Source: Dromaius novaehollandiae
Taxonomy: Eukaryota; Chordata; Aves; Casuariiformes; Dromaiidae
Assembly: GCF_036370855.1 (NCBI RefSeq)
Contig: NC_088098.1
Coordinates: 34,785,981 to 34,849,980 of the forward strand
DNA: 64,000 bases
Reading direction: 5' to 3'
The notes below the pieces were generated by a model, which saw only the letters and a list, made by a program, of their open reading frames with translations, searched no databases and was not told where the DNA came from. The stretch's first letter is position 1; each line of letters opens with the position of its first letter. Below are positions 12,007-27,059 of this stretch, in pieces. The translations under genes were made by a program, and so were the position numbers.

Positions 12007-14666
12007 CCCAAATTTGACAGACAACTCAGGTTATGCCTTAAACAAAGAACCTCTTTTACACAGAATTTTCAAAGAAAAACATCCAGTTTCACATAATCCA
12101 TCGAAGCGAGGTTAGAGCCAGTCCTTATCCCACAGAAGCTGATAGCAAGCCTCCCATTGCTTTCAGTGAGGGCGGCTTTTGCTCCCAGAGCTGGGACTGG
12201 ATGCGAGTTGCAGCTGCTCTGTCGTTTTGACTAGGAAAAAAAAAAAATGAAACCATTCGTATTAATCAAAGAATTGAAAATAAAACTAGCTGACTGCCAT
12301 TGGTTACAGCCCAGGGATGTGGTAGCCGGTTTCTGCACAGATTTTTGCTGTGTTATTCTTGCAGAAAAATCTTTGACTCTAAAGAAATGATTCCGTTGTC
12401 TGCACATACAGACCTGTCAAGGTTGAACAGTTATGTTCAGTGTCACTGTAAGCAAAACTGACATTTTATTTACTCATTTGTACCGCTGGAGTGTCAGCCC
12501 AGCAATGATTAAAGCTGTCAGTAGAATCAACAAATAGTGTAAAAGCACCGAGCTGCCAGTCCAAGTTTCTGTTTCATTGAACATGTTCGCTTGAGTGAAG
12601 CTTTGCCTGCATGTTTTGATGGTTTTGTGGCTTATTCTTCCCTAATTAATTTGCTTGACGATTATCCTCTGGAGGCAAACAATGTAATCGACAAATAAAA
12701 TTACTCTCATTCATTCCTGCCTCGAAAGGAAATCCTGTGCTGTTGGACGTGAACCTACAGCCGAGCTGTGCTCTTGACCAAAGCCATTTGTGTGCCGCTC
12801 TGATTTTTCCCAGCGAGTTGAGAGTCGCCCACCTCAAGAAGAGATTAACACAGGTTGAATCGCAGGCTGATAAACGTGCATGAAGGAAACGACTCGCGGT
12901 GCTTACCTGCATGGAAAGGCTATTCGAATAGAAGTTGGTAGGTTTTCTTCAGCCTGTATAGTAAAGGGAAGAGGAAGGGAAGGGAGGGGAAACGAGGGGG
13001 AAAACTACTCTGCGCTTTCAGACTTGTTCTCAGACCTCAGAGCTTAGCGCAGGTTGGTCTGCAGATTTTATTGCTTTGTTCACACACAAAATTTAGCACT
13101 GGAAGTCCTTAAAAGCCAGGTTCAGCAAATTTGCTCTTGCTGCTGATGAGAGAAATTTCTAAGATTACATGGATATAAGGTGCGGTCCCACTAAATGCAA
13201 AATGTGTGAAAAGACAGCGAGAGTGCAATTTCTCAAAACAGGATGCCACGTGTGGTATTCCTAGACCAAGAAATAACATGGCACTCTGTGTACAGTAACG
13301 AAATAGCGAGTACTTGCTGCGTGGCTAATTTTAAATCACTTCCATGACAGCTATTGACTTTCCTGACGGAGGAGCCACTCAACAGAACTAAAGCTACATG
13401 AAGCGTTCTGTGGAGGAGAAGAAATATCTTCATTGCCACACGTTCCACGAGGAACAATTTAGGCAAGGATCCAACCAATCCATAAAACAACCCAACTTAC
13501 ATCTAGGTAGACCCGATCCTGCAAGAGAGCAGCACCGTTGCTCACAGGTGGAGCTCCACTGAGCTCGGCAGTGCCAGTCCCTTTGCAGCCCCAGCAGCAT
13601 CTGCGCTTGACTTCCCGTATGTGCCTCCCTGTCTGCAGGACCTGCCCCTTTATCGCTAGGTGTACATTAGGCCAGGGCAAAAATAGATCGTGTAAGTATG
13701 TCACTGAATGTCAGATGTTCACAGGCTGGTTTCTACCATGGTAACGGAGAAGATTTCTATGACTTCAAGCAATCAAACTATAAGTACTGCAAGGCCATTC
13801 AGAGACAAATGTTTACCCAACTCCAGAAGCCAAGAAAAACTGCATTTCTTTTTAAAATTCATCTTAATGCTCTTTACCACATGAAATGTAATCGTTACTT
13901 GCTGTGTTTATAAAATCTAATGGAACAGGTAAAAGCGTTCTACATGTCCTAAAAGAGAAACATCCCCTTTTACTTACATAAATTTACAAAAAATTTCCAA
14001 AGAAAGCTATGTCAAAAAGTTAGTCCACTTTTCCCATGTTTTTGTGTTTACAGTTGAGTGTGTAAAGATACCAAGGCAGAGTCACCCAAGCTGTTTCCAG
14101 CATAAATCTGCGTAAAGGCTAAGCACAATATTTGGTTAAATTTTCCTTTCAATGGAAAGCTTCAACTTCCTCCCCCCCCCCCAAAAAATCTTCATTTTGC
14201 ACAGATAATAAAGCAGGTGTATGCTGACCAGCTAAAATCATAACAACCTGAGAGCAGTACACGTTTGTAACCGGTATCTATGTGCTAATAAAATTCCAGG
14301 GATGAGCGGACATTGATCTGCTTTATTCTCTCTTTTGGATGACACTTATATTAGGTTCTAGAACACCTCTATTTTTAACAAAAAATGCCTTCCAAAATCA
14401 ATTTTAAATGTATTATGTTGCAACCCTCTGCCTGTACCATACTTTTGTGCCACTACAGTACTTACTGTGGAGCCCATTTCTATGACGACATTTTTAGCAG
14501 AAGCAAAGTCCTCAGCAGATTCCTTTAATCCTCTAAGTTGTCGCTCTGTAAGAGACCAAGATCATGGGTCTGCTTTCCTCTCAGAAAAGAACAAGATCTC
14601 AGGCATATTAAATGCAACCATTTCCCAGCAAGTCCTTTAAATATTTGCTGCTGTTGTTGCTGTTCT

Positions 14667-14690
14667 AAAAAAAAAAAAAAAAAAAAAAAA
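14667..14690 (+). repeat. Poly(A), 24 bases
   Basis: Uninterrupted A run followed by GGAAAAAA. No retrocopy or SINE body is recognised upstream. Confidence 0.9.
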
Positions 14691-15599
14691 GGAAAAAATT
14701 ATTTAGTTCAGTAAAGGCTCTACAGGACGTAGGTTTACCTTAGGTGACCACCTACTCAGTAGGTATGTAATGAAGCTGAAGTATTGGGGGGACAACATCT
14801 GGCAAAGGCTTGTGAATTACAATTTTCTTTTGCAAGTGGAAAACCATATCCTGCACCAGGTCTCAGTGGGGTTTAATGCTGTCAGAGCATACAAGGTTTG
14901 TTTTGATCTGTTATGGAGTAACACACATAGCTTTCAGTTCGCACTAATAACATCCCCGTGCCTGGGGTATACACCAATCCAGAGGCTACTAATTAAAGGT
15001 TAGAATTAACCAAACACAGTTCCACTACAAAACATATGAAACTTATTAAAACTTAAAAGTGACATCTGGTTCTCAATATAAGCAAGCAAAGAATGCAAGA
15101 GTATTGTGGAGGGTTATTTAAGCACATTTTATTTCAGCATATTAAAAATTTCCTGTGTCTGCCAGTTCATAACATTTTAATGTTTCATGTGAAAACACAG
15201 CAAACTTTTAAAGAATCAATTATCAGTCCTGCATATCATAAAATAAATCCTGTTTTCAGTATTACCATAAAGCTTTTTATGTCATTTTGATCTGAAAGAA
15301 CTTTTTCAAAAGTTCGCAATTTTAAAAGGAAAATAGCACAACAGTTGCAAGCCCCCTTTTATTTATTTAAGTTACCAGCAAAACATTTTGGGACTAACTT
15401 CACAAACAGAAGTACTCACACAAACCATAAGCGCGAGCAGGCTCTATTTCAAACTTATTACACTAGCTCTATGTGTAAGCACAACCAGGCGCTCCTCTAC
15501 TAATAGCACTTGATCGAGAGGCAGAAATGGAGGGAGCAATGTAACCTGCTAGTTTTTATTCTCATCAGTTCTATCTATAAACCAATAAAGAGGGTATAA

Positions 15600-16050
15600 G
15601 AGAAGTGTTAGGTAATTTATGTGCCCACTAGATGCTCATATTTACATTTTGAAAATATACCCTCATTACGGCACCCAGCATTATCTGCGATCTTTGAAGC
15701 AAATGCTTTTGGTGCAGATACACTATCTCAGTTGGCAGAGCCTCCTTTCCTCAGCTGTGAGTGTCTTCAACATGACGCAGCCTGTATGCTGAGCCTGATA
15801 ATGTCTTCGTAGAGGACTTAATGAACTCATTACCCTTAATGCTGTTGTAACAAGATAGCTTGTAAATGCACTTATTTTTAATTAGCCCTATTCAGCTGTA
15901 TGAATTGAATTATATAAGACTAATTAATTAAAGTAATTGAAGACCTTGTGAGGATAGGCTTCTCGAACTGGCAAAACACACGTTTGTCAAATGATTCTGT
16001 TCCCAGGATTAATTAAGGGAGACCTGGAAATGGCAATGTCAAAGCTGGGA
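15600..16050. promoter_or_regulatory. Possible conserved non-coding element
   Basis: The stretch has an enhancer-like look: clustered homeodomain-type cores (TAATTA, ATTAATTAAA, GATTAATTAA), balanced composition and no repeat character, within the gene-poor flank on the side expected to face HMGA2. This is inference from motif density only; conservation has not been measured. Confidence 0.25.
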
Positions 16051-18463
16051 GAAAAACTTAAACTCTGTTGAGGAATAATAGTTACTGTAAGAGCTCTTTC
16101 TTTGACAGTATTTTTCCCACTACTTCACTTTGGTGCAAAAGAAAATGAAAGGTAAGACTGTAAAATCTGCACTTGTAAGCTGTTTAAAATTGGGTTAGGG
16201 TCCTATAGCTTCTAATTAAAAGATAAGAGCTGAAATCGCTGAACATAGATGTACGTTATTAAACTGTGCACATGCTGGTTTACAGCCAACACAAACCTTC
16301 CTCCCCCAAGCTCCCTTTTTTTTGCTCAAGCTGTAACGTTATAAAGACAACTGCACAACACGCGTGCACAGCTCCGAGCATGATGGGGTCCAGCTCCGCC
16401 ACCCAGGCTCTCCGGCACCGCGCTGAAACCGCTTGTACCCAGGAACTACCGCTCTTAAATGCGGCAGTGAGGGATGTATTTGTGCTGCCAGATCTGGCCC
16501 CTGATGCTCATGGCTACAGGGCTTTGTGATACAGAGACTTTAACCGCTGCGTGAGGGTAATCAGAGCTTGCTTTTAGTAATTCATCACATAAAGGTCGTT
16601 CTGAATGTGTACAATAATGTATGCTGTTAGATTATGAGACTTTTTTACCTGAAGGTAGCTATCCCTGCTATCCTCCTTAAGAACAGTGTAAAAAAAAAAA
16701 AAGATCTTTTGTTTGAAAGCACAAAAGCAATATGAATAATTTGTGTGCTTTGGAAGGAAAGGAAAGGTGAGAGGTCCGCAGCCCTGTCCCTTCCCTCTGC
16801 CTCCCACCACAGGTTCAGCGTGCAGGCACCTCATCACGTGCGCTGCGTAATCTCATCTTGCAGATCAAGCCTTTACCTCACCCCGGGTAATAAAATTTGT
16901 CAGACAACTCTAACACCCGTGGTCACAAGGGCCGTTTTCCAGAGGTATGCAGGGTCAGGATTGCCAGTTGATTCCCCGAGGACTGCAGATAGCTGCCTCC
17001 CAGCTGGACCATAGGCAAATTGTTGTGCTATTGAGGAATAGGTTTAAACATTTACTAGAAAACGGTAACATGAAAAGCCATTTAGATGAGTGTGTCCTCC
17101 ATAGGAAGAAGCAAGGTGCTGAGGTTTTCTGCTTCTGGCTTTGGCAAGGACACAGATAGTGTACCTGTGATATGTTTATACAGTATCTATTCCCTATCAC
17201 AGATAAGTAGTGGGCTGGGAATAAGTGCAAAATGTTGATGGAGGAACAAACAGTTTTCTGGGCCCATCCTACCTCTGAGACACAAGTAGCTGATGAGTTG
17301 CGACCCCCTTAACCAGAAGACAGGCACTGCTTTAGGTTGGAAATGAGCAGAAACTGCCCAGAGGCATGGCAGTGTCGGGGACGTGCCGAGGGCAGTCCGG
17401 TTCCTGGCTGACTCTCTGCAGACCCGGTGCGCTCTGGCCGTACCGCCAGGCTTGGCATGGGGCTCCTCGGGGCTTCCCACGGTAGCACTGTGTGCCTTTT
17501 CTCATCACAGTGCCCAAAATAACGAGAACGCTCTATCGCAGCCTGCCAGGCTTGCTGTTTTGGCATGCCCTGAGGGTGTACCCCGTCATGTGTGCATGGG
17601 ATGGATGAGGGTGCAAGGTTTCCTTGGATACCCGTCACGCGGGGGAAGCTCTTCCAGCTAAATAAACTCACCGAGACTTGGATACTTGAGAGAGTGACAC
17701 AGTGACAAATGGCTCCACAGTACTCAGCTCTGCATTAAATTCTGCCATTTTCCCCCTCGCCATTTCTTTTTCCTTTTCATATTTAAAACTGTTTTAGTAG
17801 GCGTTAGCATAGCATGTAAGGTTTTCTCCTCCTTCCTCAGCAAGGAAAAGAGAGGTTTACAGCTGAAGTATCAGTTATTTTATTGTTACATTTTTTTTCA
17901 ATTTGAGAAATTGATTCCCTGGAGGATAAATACCATAATAGGTAATAAAACCTAAGAGAGCAGTCATGATCTTTCTAGTAGAGGATCAGTCATCTTTACC
18001 TGCAGTGAGCGTCATGCTGTTCTCTCCACTTAAGCTGTCAATTATGTACTGGGAGATTAGCAGTGTCGTGCAGGTGATGGATATGTTCTTCCTGCAAAAA
18101 AATGGATATTATGATAAAGCAATTGACCTTTTACACAACAAGCAATACAATTAAAAATTGTTACGCCAGGCCTTCTTAACCACCATAACACTAAGCGCCC
18201 TACAAGGGAAGGCAACAGTGGCTTGCTCCCTTTCAGTCAACACTCTCCCTCTGCCAAGGATTTCTAAATGTCGCAGGAATGTAGTTCATGTGTTTCACAG
18301 ATTATGAGCTACTTTTCCCAGTGCTTTGACCACCAGACACAACAGCATCCAAATGCAACACAATCGTAATTCAAACAAGACTGCAGTTCCTATTACGCTA
18401 TAGGTGTAACACTGGAGTGGGAAGAAATCAGATCTGTGACCTCTGCACAGGTCCAAAAAATGC

Positions 18464-18483
18464 TTTTTTTTTTTTTTTTTTTT
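18464..18483 (+). repeat. Poly(T), 20 bases
   Basis: Uninterrupted T run. No SINE or retrocopy body is recognised on the minus strand beside it. Confidence 0.9.
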
Positions 18484-21400
18484 AACCATAGAGAAGAAAA
18501 GCTAGAGAAAGTGAAGTTGTAAGACCAAGGGCAATGCAATCAGCAGGACTGAGCCTCAAATCCCTTTGATGGATTTGATAGTTTGTCTTCAGGATGAGCT
18601 CTCGATTCCCAGCTGAGGACACAGTCTGAGAGTTGTCTCTGATTTTGATTATTTTGTAGCTAAGGGTGTCAAAATCTTGCACAACTGCAATTTGCATCTA
18701 CAAGAAGACACTTTCTGTGTCCTCTCTGCAGTGTGAGCTCTGTGATACCTCCTCCAAATAACCAAGAGGAAAAGCAAGCAGGCTACAGACACAGCTCTTT
18801 TGGAGACCTGCAATACTCTGTTCTTACAGCTAGTCTGGCCACAATCCTGGAAAAGCCTATGCACACATGCTTAACTTGACTGTCACAAGAAAGTGGGTGA
18901 TAACTCCCACAATGGAGAAACTAAACTCCTCCGGGATTATAGGTACAATTTCTAAATAGTCAAGTTGTATGGCACAGGTGCACAGCTCACTGATTACGGG
19001 AGACAACATTCTTTGAACAATAACACTTAACACTGCTAATATCATTTTCCCTTCTGGATCCTTAATTGTGAGTCTTCCATTTCCAAATGTGAATTTCTTG
19101 CTGTTCTGTTTTCTATGAACCACATGCCCAACCAGACCATGAACTGCAAATACGTAAAACTGTTTTTGTCAGAAAGCGCTTACCCGAATGTTTCTGGATT
19201 TACTGTAAGCTTGCCTGCTTAACCTCTTAGAGGTTAAGATGTTTTATAATAGCTGGATTTTACTGCAAAGAGAAGGTCAGGTGGTGTGGTGAAGACCTCA
19301 GGATAATGTCTGGAGGAAGACTGCGTAACGCTTCAGTGACTGGAAGAAAGAGTAAAGAAAAAGAAGAGCTTGGACAGTTCTAGGAGGAATTCTAAATTTG
19401 GCAGCACTGTGACTCAGACAAGTCTCTCTTCAAAGCACCATTATAGTGGCAGCTACCAGGAAGCACTGGAAAATATCCAAACATTTAAAGAAAGTGAAAT
19501 GAAAATTATGAAATGGAAATCTGTTGCAGTCATTTTTCGCAGGAAATTATGACTATTTCAGTCCAGCTGAATGGCAGAAGTGACGGTACCATGTAAAGGG
19601 TGTACCTGCTGATACACGGGCTTCAGGCACCTTTACTTTGCTTATCCTGGGCTGAGCTGCACACTGCTACTCCAGGTCATTGGTTGTTGCTTACCAGGCC
19701 AACACCACGCAAGCCTTCAGAGGCTGCGCAGATTTACTCCAGATGAGTCACTGCCCCTAGCTCTTCTTCTTTAATTTTTCTTTTTGCTCAGGTCTTCTTT
19801 AACCTACATTTAACAAATGCTGGGAAGGTCTTTCCCAGCAGATCGTGTTCTTCTTGCAAAGTTTGTTGATCATATGCAGTGGAGGTGGTAGCACTTCTCA
19901 CTTGTGGTTACAAATCACAGATGGAGGCATGAAATTAATCTCTATTCGATGCCACCGTCATCTTTACCTTCAGATTCACAAAGGCAATCTGCCATTGCCA
20001 GGCTTGGCTCTGACACCAGAATTTGTGAATGCAAGTGGGATACCTGTGGATGATCCTCAGTCTCAGCGATGACTTTGGCTGGTCGCTGGGAGGCAATGGG
20101 GACTTGAGGCCCCTCAGTCGGGGGAGCCCCACCGGTTCCTTCCAAAGGGAGGGCTCAGGCCACCAGGCCCTGGCACCAGGATGCTTTGCCAGTGTCTACC
20201 CATCAGGGTGGCTTGGGCAAACCCCCGGCCATGATCTCTGCAGGTCTCACAACTCAGCCACCGAGACAAGCGCAAGCACCTGCCCCACATTCCTGGAGAC
20301 TGTAGCTGGGAAAAAAAATCTTCCTAAAGTGTCCAAGGTGATGCTGAGCCAGCTGTGTAGGTATCTCTCTCCTGTTTGGACTTCGGAACAAGAAGGGCTG
20401 CCCCAGTGCCTCCATGCCTGAAGGCCTTGTGCTGAGCATCCTCAGGCCAGTGCCAAGTGCAGCTGAGGACATGCAATGCAGAGGCGGATGGCAGAGGAAA
20501 GAGCGGGATGTCCCATGCCCTGCTCTCTACATTTCTTTTTGTCTTTATCCAGTGATTGAAATAAATTAATACTGAGTCCTGGAAAGAGGGACTGGACCAG
20601 CAGGCTGCCCCACTACCAGCAGTGGCCCTCAACCATAAGGTTAGGGAATTAGGTTTGCTTTAGCAGAGTCTTCTCCTGGACTCAGGAATTTTGCATTTCT
20701 GAGCGCATTGCTCTAGAATAGCTTAAAGCACTCGCCTGCCTGCAGAAGGTGAAGTCTGAAGTCCCTTGAATGAAGGAATACCTGGAGCTCCTTCCTGAGC
20801 AAGCCTCCTCACTACTCTGCCAAATGGACAAACAGCACCAGCGTTTCCAGGGAAATTTGTGATTCTTGTGGTGCTTATGTCTAAAAACTGGTCTTGTCTG
20901 CCAAATCTCACTTTTGCAGATGTACATGAACACAGCCCTGAGAGAGCCACCAGCACTTCTGCAAGGCAAAGAGTTTGAAGCTCTCCTCCCTTTTTTGGCA
21001 TTCTCTGTGACCGCAGACAGCAGGTTCGTGGCTGCAGCTCTCAGCGCAGGCACCGACAGCCCTCTGCTTTTCCCTGCTATGGGCAACCACTGCAGCCATC
21101 CAACTCTGCATCCTCAGGGCTGCACCTACAGCATTGCACTGGCTTCTGGGCATGATGCTGAACTGATGGTGCCTCCGGTCTCATGCAGGGGTTCCCAATC
21201 TGGGACCATGGCAGAGGAATTTGAGATCTTAGGTGCTTAATGGGGCAGGGAGGAGGGAGAAGAAATTCTTAGTTTGCTCTCATGGACCTAATCTGCTCTA
21301 TTCATCCCTTCTAAGTTCAGGTGCTTAACTTGGGTGCCCAAACTAGGACCCTGGTCACTACAAGTTCCCTTGACAGCCCCTGGAGAGAGCGCGAGACGAT

Positions 21401-24400
21401 GAGCTCAGCGTTTCAAGGTGCTTCTCTTTTTTGCTGCTGATTTCAAGGGATCCTGAAATCTCCATGTTTCACGTTGGGGAACCACTGTAGCCCTGGTTAA
21501 GGTTAAGGAGTGGGAATCTGAAGCTGGGGACCCCTCTGAGGGGGGTCTCTGCTCCCAAACTCCCTCAGCGTTTCAGGCCTGAAGGCTATTATTAGACAGA
21601 CAGCCTTTCTTTCTTCAGAAGAGACTCTGCATGGAATAATAGATGTCTTACTACAAGTAAGGTTGATCACATCCAATTCTCATTGAATAAGGGTCTGCCC
21701 TCTTTGGGAAAGCATAATGTTCTTTCACCAAGCTGAAAGGTGCACAAATAGGCCTTTCTGCAACACTCTGCTTCTCCGCAAAGCTCCAGCTGAAGAGGAC
21801 CCGAACTTCCATAACCCAAAACATTCAGACAAGTATTCAGGGTTTCCACCAAGGCCCTACAGGGTGGTGGCCCACCACAATTTCATTTTTTACCCCTACA
21901 CATTTCCTTCCCGGGAAGCCTCCACCCACCATTAACTTCGTCTTAGATAATGCCAAAAGAAACAAAATTGTCTTTTTTTATATAAAACATTCAAGCTTCT
22001 ACCACAGAAACCACCTGATGGCTCAATTTTCACTCTTCCTTAAAAATCCTGTGGATAACTCATGGTAAATACAAAGGCAAAAAAATACTGATTACTACAT
22101 ACAGAGGATATAGAACCTGCAGATTTAGTTTCTTTCATTACTGTTTTCTAAAGAAAACACTGAAACACAGAGTAAACAGTTTAAAATAAGGGAGTTTTTG
22201 ATGTAGATAGAAATTCTGAGTGGAGGATGAGCAAACTCCACATTTCCTACCAGCTACTGAAAATAAGGGAGGCTTTCTCAGCCCTGGCTTTGTGTGGCGA
22301 ATGGGTGTAGGTGTAGAGTCAGGGCGGAAGCAGTGTAATAGCAGGGAGTGCATTAGTAATATGTACTGAGAAATTATAATAAGGCTGAATCACAAGTTAC
22401 TCAGCACTTTCTCCATTTATAATCTTGAAAGCTTGTCATGACTAATACACGAGGCACTGACCTGGCTCAGCACATAGCTCTTTAAACAAACAGAGACATT
22501 TCAGGGCCAAATCACCGCGTGCCAGAGCTTGCACCACCCAGTTTCATATGCCTGTTATTGATAGGGGAGGCTAGACCCTTTGCCTGGGTGCTGAGGGGTG
22601 AGTTAGCTCTCTCTGGAGGCACTCCAGAAAACCCAGAACCTCACACTGAACAGAAAGAGAGGTTAAGAGATGCATGCCACGACTCGCTGCCCTGCGGGTG
22701 CCTGTCCTCCAAGCTTGGAGGCTGAGCTCTCTTCTTTAAAAACAGATCAAGCCTGGTTTTTTTATGCTTTTTTGTGTCTCTTTTTACAGTAGTGCAGTGG
22801 CAGGAACATTCATCCCACATGGGGAAGACCCAAATTTGATTTTCTTGTGCACCTGGAGGGATCTAAGCTCCTACCTCTCTGTACACAGAGGAGGTACCTT
22901 AGAGGGTCCTGTACTCTGTCTTGAGGAGGGCAAAGATACACCCACTCCTTTCTGGACAAGTCACTTCAACTTTTTTTACACAAAATGAAAAACTTTGGGT
23001 GAAGAGGCTGTGCACAGCTCCCCAGTGAGGGCGGAGCGGAGTGTGCCCCCAGCACACCGAAAACTGGGCCAACCTCTCCAACAGACATGGGAGTTCAACC
23101 CATCTTCTGCAGCCAGCTCAGCACAGGACATTTCTCTCCCTGTCCTACCATCCTGCCTTCGAAGAGCCCGACAGCTGCTCCTGCATTTGTGAGGGACCTT
23201 TCTGGCAGGCGTGATATGTAAACACTTAGCAGTGTGAGCCTGCAGGTGAAGGAAGAACACCTAATTCGGGGTCCCACCAGCCCTGCAGTCCAAGCCCGAG
23301 TTCCTGGGCCCTCTCAGAGTTCTCCTTCCCTGCGTGCAGAAGCTGAGCTTCCAGCACCCAGGGTTTTCAACTGAAGCACTTCCAGGATTTCATCACCTGG
23401 GGCACTCGGCAGTGGAGGAGCAGCAGTGTTGGCTGCTCCGGGATGGGCTCCCAGATTCTGTCTGTCTCCTGTTGCAAGCGCTAAAGCTCCTTTCTGGGTC
23501 GGGGCTTTAGTGATTTCCTGCTCCTTGGTCAGAACCAGTCGCAGTGACGGGTGCAAAAAGGATAATGAGCAGCCTGATAGGTGTTGCTGAGGGCTAAACC
23601 TGGTCCTGCTTTGAACGGTAAAGCAATTTCAGCTACACGCAATTTTTTTTTTCTGATTTCAAGGAAGGCAAAGACGTTGCAATTAAAAATAAAAAAAATA
23701 TATATTTGATTGCTTTCAGTTGATGCACTTTCTGGAGACATGAACTGATGCTGAACTAAACACACTCCTTTCATGGAAAACTACATAGGAATTCTTGTGT
23801 TTTGCCCCACACACATTTAGCAGCTCAGCAGACAAAAGATTAATCTTTCTACCTCATTCATTGCTGACCCTTCTGGCACATGTACACTTTGGAGCTACTG
23901 CCTCCAAAGATATAACCCTAGGTAACTGTTCACAGGTCACAGCTTTGAAGAGGAAGGAAAAAATGTTAAAATTAATCTGGCTGCCTAGGTATTTGCATTG
24001 TCCCCATCAGCGTAGCACCTTGGCACCTCACAGTCATAAGTGTATTTACTCTTGTAACATCCTCACGTGGTCGGGAAGTGCTTTATCCTCCTTTTTAACC
24101 CTGTTTCCTCAGCAAACTAGATTTATGTAACCACACTGTCCATCTGCGCATTAGTCCTCCACGCAAATACCTTTTTTTTAAAATAAAAAAATATATATAT
24201 TTATTGTCTTCCTCTGTTGCCTTCCTCTGCCTGTCCCATCCCACCTTTGCACGTGGGACGCGTTTGGAAAGGCGCTCTCAGCCGATTCCCCTGCCTGAGG
24301 CTGGCTACCTGCTGCCACCACGAAGGCAGCTGGGGTAAGGGCTGGTGGACACAGTATGTCCACCCACCTCCACTTGCAGGTTGGTGCAGTGCCAAGGAAT

Positions 24401-27059
24401 TGCGAGGGCCTCATCTTTCTCCCAGATTTGATTAAAGTCTGCACCTGAGCATGGGCTTGCATCCACATGAAGTAGCCACAAAAGGGGTTCAGCACCAGAC
24501 CTGGACCTGCCGTACCGCATCCCTCTGTCCCAAACAGCGCGCTCAGAGCCACAGTGGGTATCTGTGGCAGAATCAGGGACTGAGCCGACTCTCGAGAATT
24601 TCACATCTGTGCCTTAACTGCAAGCCCATCTATTATTTTTATTTTTATACATTGGAAAATAAAAAGTCCACACTAGAATGATTTTCTGTAGCGACACCTT
24701 TCCATGCTTCATGAACTGTGAATGATACTTAGGTACCATTATATACTTGGTAGGTCCAAAGGAACAGAGCAGCATACATGCAAACATTTTGAAATAATGG
24801 CAGTCCTTCAAAATGCGTTTTGCTTAATGGCTCTCATACTCTGTGCACCCAAAAGTGCAGTATCTCCACAACCTCTCCCTGATCTTCACAGGTAAAACAG
24901 CCGAGAACAAGAATGCATTTGACTATTTGATAGATGACACTGATGCCTATTCTTTGTTACAACTCTTCCAACAAAACTGAAAAATCACTGAAAACATGCA
25001 TATTGAGCAAACAAGCAAAAGTATTTTGCTTTTTTATCTTTGCAGATGGAGTAAACAAAGTTCAGCAATCTGTGAAAAATTACTGAAAACTGGCAAAATT
25101 AAGTATAAGTATATTAAGTATATCCCCAGTATAATATCCCCAGATTTCTTAACAAAGCTAAAGTATTCCATTAGCTACACTGGAAAAGATAAGAATAACA
25201 CAGTATGCCAGATGGATTAGAAAGGGTCTTCAGTGTTTATAACTATTTGTCGAATTGATGAAAGTTAAATATTTACAAAAATGTATACTATTCTGACATC
25301 AGTCATGCAACACTACACCTCTAAACTGCACTTAATAAAAACTCCTTTCTGCTTCCATTATTCCATCATGCTAACACGGCTAATGCAAACTACAAAAGTG
25401 TTCTTCATGGTCCAAGCTCGAGGTGAATGGTTAAACCAAGAGACTGTATATTTCAGCCTCTATTAATAGCTCCGTTATTTTTTAATCGTACCTAAAATGC
25501 AACCAAAATAAAATAGACATAATGACCCTGATTCACATAGCACTTAAAAACTTGCTTTGTTCTCGTGAATAGGACTTGCCTAAAGCACATTAGCTTCTTG
25601 CTGCCCCAGGTCAGCATAAAATATACCCACAGCACATGAGTATGAAAAAGTGAATGTTTTGAATCTTTACGGAGCTCCGTTATGCTGTTGCTACAGATCC
25701 TCTGAAGATTAATTCCCTTTTTTGCTGCTGGAATCCTGACTTCTGATAGAAGACAGGGAGGAGAATCAGACCCTTAGGAGAAGGAAACTACAGGGGCTTG
25801 AACTAGGAAAAGCCTTAAGTAGGAGCCTAACTCATTCCTATGCACAAGACACATAAGTTTTAAAATCTGTCAGCATTTGCTTAAAATAAGCTTGAACATC
25901 TTGCATTAATGGAAAAACAACCTACTTAGGTTTTCCCGTATCACATCCACAGTGATTTTCATCTAGTTTAAAGCAAGTCATTCATACCTACTCATAGATT
26001 ACTTGGTGTTCTCAGAGAAAACATGAGTTTTTTTTGTTTTATTTTGTATTTTCTTAAGAGTTTAAATGTATTTAAATAGCCAATAAAGGAAGTGGAATCT
26101 GAACTTGCTAGAACATATTTCCACTTAATGCAAACAAATACTACTTTAAAATATTCCATTTGTTTTCCAGTTGGAACTGTTTCATTCTGTTTTGTAAGAT
26201 GATTCAGTTATAACTCACAAAACCTACCAGCAGACTCAGATTTTGTTTTGAAATAGAGCGGTGTCTAAAACATGGCACTTTTAATGGCTTGCTTATGACT
26301 TTTTTCCTTCCCTTTCTGTTTGCAAATCACTTAGAGTTTCTTAAAATAGTTATTAAAAGCTTCCCCCCACAAGAAAGAAAACCAAAAAGAATTGGTTATA
26401 TCTTTAACATCAGGAAATGCATGTAGTAAGAACATAATAAGTAATAAAATCAGTGTGGATAGAAAAATAAATATAGCACTTTTGCCTGGGTTAAATGTCA
26501 GATGTAAGGAAGTGCCGAGCATCCTTACTTCCTATAGAATCACTCATCCTTCCTCTACTGAGGCTGTTTCCAAAAAGGCTGTTATTAAGTCTGGGAAAGG
26601 ATGTGGCAGCAAAAGATGGTAAAACACTTGAACACATGTGTATCGAGCACCATTTATTTAACAAAAGGAGCGAACGCAATGTCTGATGAAGAAAAGTCAC
26701 CCACAGGATTCCATAATTGTAGTGAGGCTTAGGTAATGCACTGTACAGTGTTTGATTTAAAATGTTAAAATATTATAAGAAGTCTTCTGTAGCATAGTGT
26801 TCCTATCAAAGTGAAATGACTCATAAGAATGCTAAATTCAAACCAGATGGGCATAAACACTCACTGAAAAAAATCAGATATTTCGAGGTCAGGATGGGTC
26901 TTCATAAAAACGAAGACCTTGTCTGAGTTACTGAAAAAAGAACTTCAGTGCTAAAAAAGAAAACGAGAAAATATTAGTGATTCTATTTTAATTATACAAG
27001 CCACTGTCAATTAGGAGAACTAACATTTACAAAACTTAACATTGCCATTTTAATTCAAA

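Larger units (their letters stand above)
12173..27059. other. Intergenic, no gene supported
   Basis: Mixed AT-rich and moderately GC-rich DNA. Contents I can name: a purine-rich stretch at 12,962-13,005, homopolymers at 14,667 and 18,464, and the motif-dense block at 15,600-16,050. Open frames of up to 134 codons near 20,000-21,240 overlap on both strands with no recognisable product. Confidence 0.65.

Noticed and set aside
14667-18483. Poly(A) at 14,667 and poly(T) at 18,464 as tails of retrocopies or SINEs
   Set aside because: No retrocopy coding or SINE promoter box is seen next to either, and no target duplications were found.
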